DNA from: Trinickia caryophylli
GTDB taxonomy: Bacteria > Pseudomonadota > Gammaproteobacteria > Burkholderiales > Burkholderiaceae
Direction: 5' to 3'
DNA length: 64,000 nt
Assembly: GCF_034424545.1 (NCBI RefSeq)
Contig: NZ_CP139971.1
Location: forward strand, 1,922,001 to 1,986,000
In this document: in pieces, positions 24,361 to 34,126 of the stretch
How positions within the stretch are numbered: the stretch's first letter is position 1
How the letters are laid out: each line of letters starts with the position of its first letter
Notes under the pieces: generated by a model
Told to the model about the DNA's origin: nothing
The model's database searches: none
Seen by the model: the letters and a program-made list of their open reading frames with translations, nothing else
Made by a program: the position numbers and the translations under genes

Positions 24361-25995
24361 ATGAGTTCGCTCCGATTTGGCCGGCCTGGTGCCGCCGCGC
24401 AACGTCAGGCCGCCGCGGGTCTCGACGCTGCTCATCCGCTTTCCGGCGAGGGACCGTGGGCTGCGAGCGAGGAAGAGCGCAAGCTGCTCTGCCTGCTCGA
24501 CGACGGCCGTCTGCTGATTGCGGAGGGGCACGAATTGAGCCCGTACGTGCTCTCTTATCGCGCGCGGCTCGAGCGGCTGCAATATCACTATCGGATGCAA
24601 GCGGTGAGTCTCGACGAAGTGCGCCGCGCGTACGAGGGCATGCGCCTGGACGGCACCGGCGAGCGCGTCGATCACACCGCCATGCAGGTGCTGGCGAAAG
24701 AGCTGATCGCGCAGGCGTGCCGCGAGCGGGCCTCGGACATTCACATCCGGGTGAAGCGCTTCAGCACCGAGATCCTGTTCCGCATCCACAACGAACTCGT
24801 GCGCGTGAGCGAGCAGACGCGCGAGCAGGGCGCGCGCCTGTTGGCAACGCTTTATGCGGCGATGGCCAGCGTTTCGGACAACACCTACAAGCCGAACGAA
24901 CGCCAGGACGCGGCCATCGGCGATCGCGACAAGCTGCCGCCCGAGCTTTTCGGGGTGCGCATTGCGACCGCGCCCACCAGCACAGGCACCGTGATGGTGA
25001 TGCGGCTGCTCTACAACGATGCGGGCGACTCGATCGATCTGCGCCTGCTGGGCTACTCGGACGCGCAGGCCGCCGATATCGACGAACTCAAGCGGTTGCC
25101 GCACGGCATGAACATCATCAGCGGCCCGACCGGCTCGGGCAAGTCGACCACGCTGCAACGCGTGCTGGCCGGACAGATCTTCGAGACGAGGGGATCCATC
25201 CATGTCATTACCGTCGAAGATCCGGTCGAGTACCCCATCGCCGGCGCCGTGCAAACGCCGGTCGTCAACGCGACGACCGAAGAGGCGCGCTCGCTGGCGT
25301 TCGCCGGGGCGATCGCCAACGCCATGCGGCTCGATCCGGACACGATCATGATCGGCGAAGTGCGCGACCGCGCGTCCGCGCAAAGCGCACTGCGCGCGTC
25401 GATGACGGGCCATCAGGTGTGGACCACCGTGCATGCGAACAGTGCGATCGCGATCATCGACCGGCTCGTCGACCTTGGCTTGCCACTGGCCATGGTGGCT
25501 GACGAGTCGGTGATCACCGGGCTGATCAGCCAGCGTCTCGTCAAGCTGCTGTGTCCGCATTGCAAGCAACGGCTCGCGGGCTCGCCCGATCACGACGAGG
25601 CGCTCGCGGCGCGGGTGCGTCGCGCAGTGGGGGCCTCGTTCGAGCGCGTGTTCGTGCAGGGGCCGGGTTGCGAGCACTGCAGCGGGCGCGGCACCATCGG
25701 CCGCACGGTGGTCGCCGAGGTGATCCGGCCGGACGCGCGCTTTTTCGGGTATCTGCGCGAAGGCGACAAGCAAGCGGCGCTCGCCTATTGGCTCGACGAA
25801 CTCGGCGGGCGCACCGCCACCGAGCACACGATCGAGAAAGTGGCCGCGGGGCTCGTCGATCCGAGCGCAGCCGAACGCATCGTGGGCCCGCTTGTGGCCC
25901 GCAATGAGCCCGTGCGGCTGCGCCCCGTCGAGAATCAGGAGGGCAAGCGTGCGAACCCGGGCAGTGCGGTGGTCGGAGCTGACTATGAACCTTGA
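24361..25995 (+). CDS. pilQ: Pilus assembly ATPase PilQ (GspE family)
   Basis: A 544-residue ATPase that drives pilin polymerisation. The N-domain (1-110) is followed by the GspE core with Walker A SGPTGSGKSTT (about 254-264), Asp box VEDPVEYPI, Walker B TIMIGEVRDRASAQSALRAS and His box GHQVWTTVHA. A zinc-type tetracysteine follows (CPHC near 400 and CEHC near 440), as in GspE/PilB-type ATPases. All catalytic elements look intact, unlike the second ATPase at 27725. Confidence 0.93.
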   Translation: MSSLRFGRPGAAAQRQAAAGLDAAHPLSGEGPWAASEEERKLLCLLDDGRLLIAEGHELSPYVLSYRARLERLQYHYRMQAVSLDEVRRAYEGMRLDGTGERVDHTAMQVLAKELIAQACRERASDIHIRVKRFSTEILFRIHNELVRVSEQTREQGARLLATLYAAMASVSDNTYKPNERQDAAIGDRDKLPPELFGVRIATAPTSTGTVMVMRLLYNDAGDSIDLRLLGYSDAQAADIDELKRLPHGMNIISGPTGSGKSTTLQRVLAGQIFETRGSIHVITVEDPVEYPIAGAVQTPVVNATTEEARSLAFAGAIANAMRLDPDTIMIGEVRDRASAQSALRASMTGHQVWTTVHANSAIAIIDRLVDLGLPLAMVADESVITGLISQRLVKLLCPHCKQRLAGSPDHDEALAARVRRAVGASFERVFVQGPGCEHCSGRGTIGRTVVAEVIRPDARFFGYLREGDKQAALAYWLDELGGRTATEHTIEKVAAGLVDPSAAERIVGPLVARNEPVRLRPVENQEGKRANPGSAVVGADYEP

Positions 25996-27061
25996 TCCGA
26001 ATCGCCGCTGGGCTCAGTTGCAGGCCACGCCCCAGGCACGGCTGCGGCACTACCGGAAGATCGAGAAGATGCTCTCGAACGGGCTGCCGTTGCTGAAGGT
26101 GCTCGAGGAACTCGAGATGCGCGCCTCGCACGATGGTCGCAAACCCACGCTGCCCGAGGCGATTTTGCTCGGCGAATGGCGGCGCGCCGTGCAAAACGGC
26201 GGCAGCCTCGCCGAGGGCATGGAGGGCTGGGTGCCGCAGGCCGAGCAGATGATCGTGATGGCGGGCGAGCAGTCGGGCCGCCTCGAGATCGCGCTGCGTT
26301 CGGTGACGAGCATCGTGACGTCGGGGCGGCGCATCCGGAACGCGATCGCGCAGGGGCTCGCGTATCCCATCGCGCTACTCGCGATGATGCTTGGCTACCT
26401 CTATCTGTTCGGCGCGAAGCTGGTCCCGCAGTTCGCGGCGATCGCAGACCCTGAACGTTGGCACGGTTCGGCCCGTCTTTTATACGGCCTGTCGGTGTTC
26501 GTGCAGAACTGGCTGCCCGAATGCCTGCTCGTGGTCGCGGCCCTCGCCGCGCTACTCGTCTGGTCGATGCCGCGCTGGGCCGGCCGGCTGCGCAGCCGCT
26601 TCGACGACTACCCGCCGTGGTCGCTGTACCGGCTGATGGTCGGCTCGAGCTTCCTGACCGCGTTCGCATCGATGCAGGCGGCGGGCTTCACCGTCGAGAA
26701 GTCGCTCACGCAACTTGCCGACCATGCGAAGCCATGGCTGCGGGAACGTATCGACGACACGCTGTTCGGCGTCAAATCAGGCTTGAATGTGGGGGAGGCG
26801 ATGCGCGTGAGCGGGCACCGCTTTCCGTCTCTGGAAATCGTCGAGGATTTGTGCGTTTACGCCCAATACAAGGGCTTCGCCGAATCGCTCAAGACGCTCG
26901 CCGACGAATGGGTGGAGACGGGCGTCGAAAAGGTTTCCGCGCAGATGCGCGTAATCAACGGCGTCGCGATCGCCGCCATGGCGTTCATGCTGGCGCTGTT
27001 GATCGTGGGCTTCTTCGGTATTCAGCAGGAACTCGCTGCGATGAGCAGGGCAATGCATTAG
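25985..27061 (+). CDS. pilR: Inner-membrane platform protein PilR (GspF family)
   Basis: A 358-residue GspF-domain protein with three or four hydrophobic helices (about 125-150, 170-190 and 325-350) and two repeated T2SSF helical halves. The ATG at 25985 overlaps the pilQ end by 11 bases. It anchors the assembly ATPase at the membrane and extracts pilin. Confidence 0.9.
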   Translation: MNLDPNRRWAQLQATPQARLRHYRKIEKMLSNGLPLLKVLEELEMRASHDGRKPTLPEAILLGEWRRAVQNGGSLAEGMEGWVPQAEQMIVMAGEQSGRLEIALRSVTSIVTSGRRIRNAIAQGLAYPIALLAMMLGYLYLFGAKLVPQFAAIADPERWHGSARLLYGLSVFVQNWLPECLLVVAALAALLVWSMPRWAGRLRSRFDDYPPWSLYRLMVGSSFLTAFASMQAAGFTVEKSLTQLADHAKPWLRERIDDTLFGVKSGLNVGEAMRVSGHRFPSLEIVEDLCVYAQYKGFAESLKTLADEWVETGVEKVSAQMRVINGVAIAAMAFMLALLIVGFFGIQQELAAMSRAMH

Positions 27062-27106
27062 GCGTCATCCGGTCAATTACGCAGGTTCGTCAACAGGGGA
27101 AAAGCG

Positions 27107-27706
27107 ATGAAGTCTGTCAAGCAGGATTGCATGTCGGTGCGGATGAAATGGCGCAATACCGCGATTGGAACGCAAGCCGGATGGCGGCTGGCGAGTGCGC
27201 GCGCGCAGCGCGGCGCCTCGCTGCTCGAGGCGATTGCCTATCTCGGGGTGGCCGCGATTGTCGTGATCGGCGCGATCGCACTGCTGACCGGTGCCTTCAG
27301 CAGCGCGAACACGAACTCGGTCACCGAGCAGGTCAACGCGATCCAAAGCGGTGTGAAGAAGCTGTACATGGGGCAGTCGGCGAGTTACACGAACCTTTCC
27401 AATGCGGTTCTGGCGAGCGCCGGCGTGTTTCCTTCGACGCTGGCTCCGGCATCGTCCACCGGTGCAATCACGAACATGTGGAACGGCACGATTACAGTCG
27501 CGCCCGACTCGACCAATAGCAACGAGTTCACGATCACGTACACGAAAGTACCGCAAAGCGTGTGCGTCAACAGCGTGACCTCGGGCGGAAGCTGGGTCGC
27601 CGTTGCCGTCAACAGCACGACGCTCGCGCAGCCTGTCACGCCCGATGCCGCAGCCGGCGCCTGCACGAGTGGCGATACCAACACGATCGTCTGGACCTCT
27701 GCCTGA
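27107..27706 (+). CDS. pilS: Major type IVb prepilin PilS
   Basis: A 199-residue prepilin with a long leader. Cleavage is expected after G36 (AQRG before ASLLEAIAYLG), giving Ala at +1 and the conserved Glu at +5 (E41). A 25-residue hydrophobic helix follows. Two Cys near the C-terminus (CVNSVTSGG and GACTSGDTN) would form the D-region disulfide. The long leader and non-Phe +1 residue are type IVb traits. A prepilin peptidase must be encoded elsewhere. Confidence 0.9.
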   Translation: MKSVKQDCMSVRMKWRNTAIGTQAGWRLASARAQRGASLLEAIAYLGVAAIVVIGAIALLTGAFSSANTNSVTEQVNAIQSGVKKLYMGQSASYTNLSNAVLASAGVFPSTLAPASSTGAITNMWNGTITVAPDSTNSNEFTITYTKVPQSVCVNSVTSGGSWVAVAVNSTTLAQPVTPDAAAGACTSGDTNTIVWTSA

Positions 27707-27724
27707 GCCCTGCGAGCTGATGCG

Positions 27725-28693
27725 ATGGCCATCGAAATCGAATCGTTGCAGCGGCTGCATTTCTCGTATCTGTATCTGGGACATGCCCGCATTGCGGACT
27801 GCTTCATGGACGGGCCCGCTCAGCACGTGCATGCGCTGCCCGCGCATCCCGAACTGCAGGCGGAGATCGAGGCACTCAAACTCGCGTGCCGTGGCGCGCG
27901 GTCCGGCGCGCGGGCGTTCAAGCTGGACTTCGGCAGCGTGTCGTACCGCGTGCGTGTCGTGCAAACGCCGGACGGGCCGATGTTCGTGCTGCGCCGGCTG
28001 GATGCCACGCTCGAGTCGCTGAGCGGCCTCGGCTTGCCGAGCGCTTATGTGCGCCGGCTGCTGAGCGCGGATCTGGGGGGGCTGGTGGTTGTTTCGGGAA
28101 CGGCCAAATGCGGCAAGACCACCACGGCGGGCGCGCTCGTGCGCGATCAACTGGCGCTGCACGGTGGCATCGCGATAACGATCGAAGAGCCGATCGACGC
28201 CACGCTGGAGGGCGCGTACGGCCGCGGCGTGTGCATCCAGACGCTCGCGAGCGCGGACCGGCCGGGCGATCTGCGCACGGCGCTTGGCTGCGGCGCGCGA
28301 ATGATCTTCATCGGCGCGGTGGAAGAGCCGGCGGTCGTCGTGGACACGTTGATGGCGGCCCGCGACGGCCATCTGATCGTCAGCACCGTGCAGGCCGACG
28401 ACGTCGAGCGTGCCATCGCACGACTGTACACGCTCGCGGCCCGCGTGCTCGATGCGCAATCGGCCCGCACGCTGCTTGCCGACGGCCTGGGCGCCGTGCT
28501 TCACCAGCGGCTCGCCTTCCGTGCGCCCGGGCAGCGTCAGCTCGAAGCGCGGTTACTGATGCTCGCCGACAGTGCCGCCGTGCGCACACGGGTGCGCGAC
28601 GGCCGCCACGACGAGTTGGGCGAGGCGGTGCGCCAGCAAATGATGTCGATGATTCACTCCGACGCACTGGCGTCGCTCAAGGAGGGCAACTGA
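27725..28693 (+). CDS. Degenerate PilT-like ATPase of the pilus cluster
   Basis: A 322-residue relative of secretion ATPases. The P-loop is present but unusual (GTAKCGKTTT, about 125-134), and the Asp box is TIEEPID. At Walker B the normal GEIRD is IGAVEEP, losing the Glu after Gly. The His-box equivalent reads GHLIVSTVQA where a His is usual. It may therefore bind nucleotide but hydrolyse it poorly or not at all. It sits between pilS and pilM, so it may modulate the intact PilQ or PilT hexamers. Confidence 0.75.
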   Translation: MAIEIESLQRLHFSYLYLGHARIADCFMDGPAQHVHALPAHPELQAEIEALKLACRGARSGARAFKLDFGSVSYRVRVVQTPDGPMFVLRRLDATLESLSGLGLPSAYVRRLLSADLGGLVVVSGTAKCGKTTTAGALVRDQLALHGGIAITIEEPIDATLEGAYGRGVCIQTLASADRPGDLRTALGCGARMIFIGAVEEPAVVVDTLMAARDGHLIVSTVQADDVERAIARLYTLAARVLDAQSARTLLADGLGAVLHQRLAFRAPGQRQLEARLLMLADSAAVRTRVRDGRHDELGEAVRQQMMSMIHSDALASLKEGN

Positions 28694-29170
28694 ATGTTCG
28701 CGCTCTGGGTCTCGGCCGCCATGATCGCGCTCGCGGGAGCGTACGCCCTCGTCGACGCGCATTTCGTGCAGGCCGCCCCGACGGTCACGGCCATGTCGAT
28801 GGCGCAGAGCATGGCCGCGTATCGGCTCGCCGGGATCAAGTTTGCGCTCGCCAACCCGAGCACGGCGGGCAATGTATCGAGCGGCGCGCTGAGCCCATAT
28901 TTGAACCCGGGCGCGAGCAACACGCTCTGGCGCGTGTATGTCGCGCCGAATTCGACGGTTGCGGGCAGCACGGTCGTCGTCTACACGACGTCGACGGCGG
29001 CCGGCGCCGCGATTGCGGAAATCGAAGCACTCGCATTCCATTCGGCGCTGGCGGGCGCGACGCGCGCGGGCACGATCGTGTCGCCCGGCAACCCGGCTGT
29101 GGCGTTGCCGGCTGCCGTCGCAGCCGTCGTTCCGGATGGCGCGCCGGTGTGGATGGCCCAAGCGTATTGA
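28694..29170 (+). CDS. pilM: PilM-like small pilus protein
   Basis: A 158-residue protein starting one base after the preceding stop. An N-terminal hydrophobic helix (MFALWVSAAMIALAGAYAL) anchors it, and a Ser/Ala/Thr-rich periplasmic part follows. Size, position before pilV and the layout agree with PilM of thin-pilus (R64) clusters; the sequence itself is weakly conserved. It is unrelated to the actin-like PilM of type IVa pili. Confidence 0.6.
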   Translation: MFALWVSAAMIALAGAYALVDAHFVQAAPTVTAMSMAQSMAAYRLAGIKFALANPSTAGNVSSGALSPYLNPGASNTLWRVYVAPNSTVAGSTVVVYTTSTAAGAAIAEIEALAFHSALAGATRAGTIVSPGNPAVALPAAVAAVVPDGAPVWMAQAY

Positions 29171-29210
29171 CGGGCAGCGCGGCGCTGCCCCCGAACTCGT
29201 CGACTTCATC

Positions 29211-30821
29211 ATGAGCACATCACGGAAACGGCAGCGCGGCTTCACGATCCTGGAGCTGCTTGCGGCGCTCGCAATCGCGTCGCTGATGGTCATCGGGGTT
29301 ACGGCGATGATCAACACCTCGCTCGACGATGCCAAAGGTCAGCAGGCAGCCGCCTGGCAGGCGCAGATGACGCAGGCCGCCGCCCAGCTGATTACGCAGA
29401 ACCAGGCCGCCCTCGCGAGCGAGGCGACAGCGAGCGTACCCGTGGTCGTGAAGGTCACGGACCCCAGCAGCACGTATCACCTCTCGAGCTATCTGCCGCC
29501 CGGCGTCGTGGGCAAGAACGCATATGGGCAGACGGCGTGCCTGCTCGTCTACCGTATCGACGCGACCACCGTGCAGGGCCTGCTCGTCACCGAAGGCGGC
29601 GTATCGATCCGCGATGCGCAGCTCGGCTACATCGCCGCGAACGCCGGAGCGGGCGGCGGCTCGATTCCGCGGACCAACAATGCGAGCGGCGCGGCCGTCG
29701 GCGCTTACGGCGCGTGGACCATTGCAACGCCGAATCCGTCAAACAAGTCGTGCTCCGGCACGGTCACCGGCTTCGGCCATCTCGTGAGCCAGGTGTTTCC
29801 CGCCAACGCGCAGGCGCAGAACTCGGATTTCCTTTATCGCGTGAGCGTGCCCGGCAATACGGCGGTCAACACGATGCAGGTGCCGGTCACGCTCGCGCAG
29901 CAGACCGATTACAGCGCCTGTTCGTCGACCACGGGTTCGATCGCCGCGGATGCGTCGGGGCACGTCGTCACGTGCAGCAGCGGCGTATGGAAACCGATCA
30001 CGTCGTTGCATTGGCGCGATCCGGTGGCATCGGCGTCGGCACTCGCCAGCCTGCCGAATCCACTGCCCGGCGATGTCGCAATGACGCTGTCCACCGGGCG
30101 CGCGTACACGTTTAACGGCACGGCGTGGCAGGCGCTCGCGGTGAACGAAGCCGGCTATCTGGATCTCGGCAACCAGCAAACGGTGGGCGCCGCGTGCGCG
30201 CAGGACGAGCCCAACACGACACCGATCACGACCGATTCCTCGGGCCGCGTGCTCTCGTGCCGCAACGGGACATGGCAGACGCAGGCCGAAATCGAGCCGG
30301 CCACGAACAATACGGGGTGCACGATCCTGATGGCATCGCCGGGCGCCACCGATTATTCGGGGTGCGGCGGCGTGCCCGGCGGCGCCTGGACGGGCGGGCC
30401 TTTCAGCTACAACGGTACGAACGGCACTTACTCGTACACCCGCTACGTGCCTGTGACGATGACCAAGCCGGGCATCATCGCGGTGACGACCTGGGGGCAC
30501 CTGAACGACGGCGTGAGCACCGGCAAGCGAGGCGCGCAAGCGCAGATCTCGCAGAATGTGGACGTGCTGAACAGCGCACTCACGAGCTCATACGGCCATA
30601 CGGAAGCGCAATCGCCCACGCTTACCGACGATTCGGGCGGCATCACCACCACGCTCACGCAGGCCGTGCAGGCGGGCACCTATCAGGTGCGTATCGTCAC
30701 GAACTGGGCGACCTATGCGGTGATCTCCACGCCGTGGACGAGCAGCCTGCTCGGCCAGCAGAATCAGGACATTCCCAATACGCCGCTCGTTTATGGGTGG
30801 ACGGTCAACACCTACTATTGA
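29211..30821 (+). CDS. pilV: PilV-like minor pilin / tip adhesin
   Basis: A 536-residue prepilin with leader cleavage after G10 (QRG before FTILELLAAL) and Glu at +5 (E15). The N-terminal 250 residues are pilin-like. The rest carries repeated short modules with paired Cys and an ITTDSSGRVLSCRNGTW-type motif (two related copies, near 240-262 and 340-360), and ends with a beta-rich domain. In R64 the PilV C-terminus is switched by a shufflon; no inverted repeats or Rci integrase are seen here, so the C-terminus appears fixed. Confidence 0.82.
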   Translation: MSTSRKRQRGFTILELLAALAIASLMVIGVTAMINTSLDDAKGQQAAAWQAQMTQAAAQLITQNQAALASEATASVPVVVKVTDPSSTYHLSSYLPPGVVGKNAYGQTACLLVYRIDATTVQGLLVTEGGVSIRDAQLGYIAANAGAGGGSIPRTNNASGAAVGAYGAWTIATPNPSNKSCSGTVTGFGHLVSQVFPANAQAQNSDFLYRVSVPGNTAVNTMQVPVTLAQQTDYSACSSTTGSIAADASGHVVTCSSGVWKPITSLHWRDPVASASALASLPNPLPGDVAMTLSTGRAYTFNGTAWQALAVNEAGYLDLGNQQTVGAACAQDEPNTTPITTDSSGRVLSCRNGTWQTQAEIEPATNNTGCTILMASPGATDYSGCGGVPGGAWTGGPFSYNGTNGTYSYTRYVPVTMTKPGIIAVTTWGHLNDGVSTGKRGAQAQISQNVDVLNSALTSSYGHTEAQSPTLTDDSGGITTTLTQAVQAGTYQVRIVTNWATYAVISTPWTSSLLGQQNQDIPNTPLVYGWTVNTYY

Positions 30822-30982
30822 TCCGGTAGCAAGCGCACGTCCTCATCGCCGGCGCTCGCGCGCGAAAGGACGTGCTATAGCCGGAAGCGAGCAGGGCAAG
30901 ACGCCCCTTCGCGCGTTGACGAAAAAGGGCCGCGAACCAATCATCGTCCTCACGACCAGCCTTTCGTGCGAACGAGACGATC

Positions 30983-32755
30983 ATGCCCAAAAACGCCCTC
31001 AGCCTGCTGTTCATTCTCATCGCCGCCTGCGCGGCGGCCGTCGCTCACGCTGCGCCTGTCAACTGGCACACGCGAATGGTGGACTACACGGCCGATTCGA
31101 AAGACATCAAGGACGTCCTGCGCGATTTCGCGGCGAGCCAGGGGATTCCGGCCGACATTTCGAAAGACGTGCAGGGTACCGTCACCGGCAAGTTTCATAT
31201 GCCGCCGCAGCGCCTGCTCGACACGCTCGCGTCATCGTTCGGGTTCGTCTGGTACTACGACGGCCAGGTGCTCGATATCGTCACGCCCGACGAGATGAAG
31301 AGCACGCTGATCAAGCTCGATCACAGCAGCACGACGCAATTGCGCAGCACGCTGGCGGCGATGAACGTGACCGATCCGCGCTTCAAGATCACCTACGACG
31401 ACGTGCAGGGGGCGGCGATTGTCAATGGGCCGCCGAACTACGTCAAGCTGGTGGGCGACGTGGCGCAGCGCCTCGACTCCACCACCCGTCATCGCGCCGG
31501 AACGGTCGTACAGGTCTACCCGCTGCATCACGCGTGGGCGATGGATCGTGCGGTGGTGGCCGACGGGCAGAGCATCAATCTACCCGGCGTGGCCACGGTG
31601 CTCGCCAATATTTACCACCCTCAGCAGGGCAATTCCGGCAATGCGGGGGGCTCCGGCACCGGCCGGACGTCGAACGTGCAGCGAGCGCAGCCGATGGCGA
31701 ACGCCGGCGGCAGCACGCGCATGCAGGGCGGCGGGCCCGGAACGCCGCTGCCCCAAGGCACGACGCTTGCTAACGGCGAATCGTCGCTGGGCGTGTTTGC
31801 CGGGCTCTCCGGCCGCCCGTCGCAGCAATTGACGTCCGTCGTCAACAGCAACGGGCCCGGCGCCGATGCCCCGTCCGGTTCGAGCGACGACGAGACACTG
31901 CCCGTGATCGAGGCCGATCAACGCACCAATTCCGTATTGATCAGGGATACCCCGGATCGCATGTATCAATACCCGGCGCTGATCCAGCGGCTCGACGTCA
32001 AACCGTGCCTGATCGAAATCGAGGCGCACATCTTCGAAGTCGATACGTCGTCGATCCGGCAACTGGGAGTGAGCTGGACAGCGCACAACAGCCATATGGA
32101 CATTCAGACCGGCAACGGTCTCACGGCGCAGAACACTTATGGCGGCACGATCGCGCAGAATTTCGGCACCACGACGCTGTCCGGCAACGCGATCGCCGCG
32201 GCGACACCGGCAGGTGGCGTGCTCTCGGCGGTGATTGGCAACGCGGGCCGTTATCTGATGGCGAACGTTTCGGCGCTCGAGGAGCGCAACCTTGCAAAAA
32301 TCGAAGCAAGCCCGAAAGTCACGACACTCGACAACATCGAAGCCGATATGGCCAATCAGACCCAGTTCTTCGTGCGGGTCAGCGGCTACACGTCGGCCGA
32401 ACTTTACAGCGTCTCGACGGGCGTGTCGCTGCGCGTGTTGCCGATGGTCGTCAACGAAGCCGGCCGGACGCAAATCAAGCTCGATGTCGCCATTCAGGAT
32501 GGGCAGCTTTCGAGCCGTACCGTCGACAATATTCCGGTCATTTCGAGCACCAACATCAATACGTCCGCGTTTGTCAACGAGGGCGAGGCGCTGCTGATCG
32601 CGGGTTACAAGGCCCATGACCGAAGCGATAACACCACCGGGGTGCCGCTACTGTCAAAAATTCCGGTAATCGGCAATTTGTTCAAATATACCGATCGGGA
32701 GGACAGTCGTATGGAGCGCCTTTTCCTGCTGACACCGCGCATCATCGAACTGTGA
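30983..32755 (+). CDS. sctC: Type III secretion outer-membrane secretin SctC/HrcC
   Basis: A 590-residue secretin. A signal peptide ends near residue 23 (AHA before APVNW). N0/N1 follow (30-190, with the MPPQRLLDTLASSFGFVWYY motif), then a Gly/Ser-rich linker (about 205-300), the N-terminal secretin repeat (LPVIEADQRTNSVLIRDTP) and the pore domain to the end (VPLLSKIPVIGNLFKY, RLFLLTPRIIEL). It forms the outer-membrane ring. It is split off from the rest of the T3SS genes and follows the pilus cluster. I see no PIP box in its 161-base upstream gap. Confidence 0.95.
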   Translation: MPKNALSLLFILIAACAAAVAHAAPVNWHTRMVDYTADSKDIKDVLRDFAASQGIPADISKDVQGTVTGKFHMPPQRLLDTLASSFGFVWYYDGQVLDIVTPDEMKSTLIKLDHSSTTQLRSTLAAMNVTDPRFKITYDDVQGAAIVNGPPNYVKLVGDVAQRLDSTTRHRAGTVVQVYPLHHAWAMDRAVVADGQSINLPGVATVLANIYHPQQGNSGNAGGSGTGRTSNVQRAQPMANAGGSTRMQGGGPGTPLPQGTTLANGESSLGVFAGLSGRPSQQLTSVVNSNGPGADAPSGSSDDETLPVIEADQRTNSVLIRDTPDRMYQYPALIQRLDVKPCLIEIEAHIFEVDTSSIRQLGVSWTAHNSHMDIQTGNGLTAQNTYGGTIAQNFGTTTLSGNAIAAATPAGGVLSAVIGNAGRYLMANVSALEERNLAKIEASPKVTTLDNIEADMANQTQFFVRVSGYTSAELYSVSTGVSLRVLPMVVNEAGRTQIKLDVAIQDGQLSSRTVDNIPVISSTNINTSAFVNEGEALLIAGYKAHDRSDNTTGVPLLSKIPVIGNLFKYTDREDSRMERLFLLTPRIIEL

Positions 32756-32847
32756 CCGCGTAACGACAAAGGTGTACTGTCTTTGCGTTAAATGAGAGTG
32801 CGTATTCATGCCACTATCCGGAACGAATTTTGGCGAATGTTAGGCTG

Positions 32848-32878
32848 TTGACTATTTCAATAATACAAATGATATGCT
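32848..32878 (+). promoter_or_regulatory. Possible promoter of the kinase-regulator genes
   Basis: An AT-rich stretch, unusual in this window, holds TTGACT (32848-32853) and TATGCT (32873-32878) with a 19-base spacer. The ATG of the kinase lies at 32915. There is no PIP box, so these genes would be made before the hrp regulon is switched on. Confidence 0.45.
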
Positions 32879-32914
32879 CGCTCAATTGCTCGCTTTTGTT
32901 AAACGGGAAGCTGG

Positions 32915-34105
32915 ATGGCCTCGATATCGACGATGGCTGGATCCGATGTGCGCCCAGCAATGGCGGATTGCGTGCCGAGCGCGACTGAGTGGGGGCAGAT
33001 GCTGCTTGACGAGCAGCCTCTCGGAGCCATTGCTGTTGACGCCCGATTGGCGATTTTATTCGCGACACCGGCCGCGGCACGCCTGCTCGGCCGGTCGATA
33101 GACGTGGGCACGCCGCTTGGCCCGCTGCTGGATGAGTGCCTGCGGCGCGAAGAGACTATCGACGAAGGCGCGGACGCTGCCGACACCCTGCGGCACGACC
33201 TCGAACAGGGCGTCGAGTTTCAGGCGGACGGGCGGTGGCTGTGGGCCCGGCTCGATCGGACCCGGCCGGGGAGCAGGGCGGCGGCGGTACTGTGGCTGTT
33301 CGACATGACCGATTTGCGCCGGGCACTCGATCACCGTACGGAGTCGCTACGCTTTCTCTCCCACGATTTGCGCTCGCCGCAGAATTCGATCGTCGCGCTT
33401 ACGCAGTTGCACGAACATGATCCGCAGGCATTCGAAGACTGCGGTGGCATGCAGCGCATCGCCGAACTCGCGCGTTACGCACTGTCGCTCGGCGATCAGT
33501 ACATCTTCACCTCGGTGGCGGGCGCCTTGCGCCACCGCGATTTCGTGCGCTTCGATCTGCGTGCCGCCGTGCGCAGCCTGATTCCGAAACTCGAGGTTGC
33601 CGCCGTCTATCGCAACGTCGCGCTGCGGCTATGGCTTGCCGAAGGGCCCGCTGTGTGGGTGAGCGGCGTGCAGGTGTTCGTTATGCGCGCGCTGCAAAAT
33701 CTGATCGATAACGCGATCCAGGCATCGCGTGCCGGCGGGCGCGTAACCGTATCGCTAAAGATCGTTAAAGAAGATGCCGTTATTATCGTGTGCGACGAGG
33801 CGGGTGGATTGCCGGGCCTGTCGCACGGCTGCCCGATGACGAATTTCGACGCGCTTTCTCCCAAATCGGCGGGCGGCTACGGCATCGGCCTCAAGCTGGC
33901 TGCGCGCATCGTGATGCTGCATGGCGGTGCGCTGCACGCACAGATCAATCGCGAGGCCGGCACGGATTTCGTTCTGCGCTTGCCACGGCTCGTGCTGCAG
34001 ACGAGCACCCGAAGCTCGCCGGACGGCAGGCGCACTGGCCCTTCGGCGGGCGCGCCAACGCCGCAGGGCCAGTCACCACGTCAGCGGCGCTTTACACCGG
34101 GCTGA
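32915..34105 (+). CDS. Soluble PAS-like sensor histidine kinase
   Basis: A 396-residue kinase without transmembrane helices, so it senses a cytosolic signal or partner. Residues 30-135 look like a PAS domain. The H-box LRFLSHDLRSPQN carries H150, the N-box is NLIDNAIQAS, and the G-boxes are DEAGG and GYGIGLKLA. It is likely the partner of the OmpR-type regulator starting 21 bases after it. The pair lies between sctC and the hrp core, fitting control of the T3SS. Confidence 0.88.
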   Translation: MASISTMAGSDVRPAMADCVPSATEWGQMLLDEQPLGAIAVDARLAILFATPAAARLLGRSIDVGTPLGPLLDECLRREETIDEGADAADTLRHDLEQGVEFQADGRWLWARLDRTRPGSRAAAVLWLFDMTDLRRALDHRTESLRFLSHDLRSPQNSIVALTQLHEHDPQAFEDCGGMQRIAELARYALSLGDQYIFTSVAGALRHRDFVRFDLRAAVRSLIPKLEVAAVYRNVALRLWLAEGPAVWVSGVQVFVMRALQNLIDNAIQASRAGGRVTVSLKIVKEDAVIIVCDEAGGLPGLSHGCPMTNFDALSPKSAGGYGIGLKLAARIVMLHGGALHAQINREAGTDFVLRLPRLVLQTSTRSSPDGRRTGPSAGAPTPQGQSPRQRRFTPG

Positions 34106-34126
34106 GCCCCTGGGCGGAAAGCAATT

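Noticed and set aside
29211-30821. Shufflon-like switching of the PilV C-terminus.
   Set aside because: No inverted repeats, alternative 3' cassettes or recombinase gene are visible.
30822-30982. Search for a PIP box before sctC.
   Set aside because: Single TTCG motifs occur (for example near 30906) but no second half-site at the right distance.
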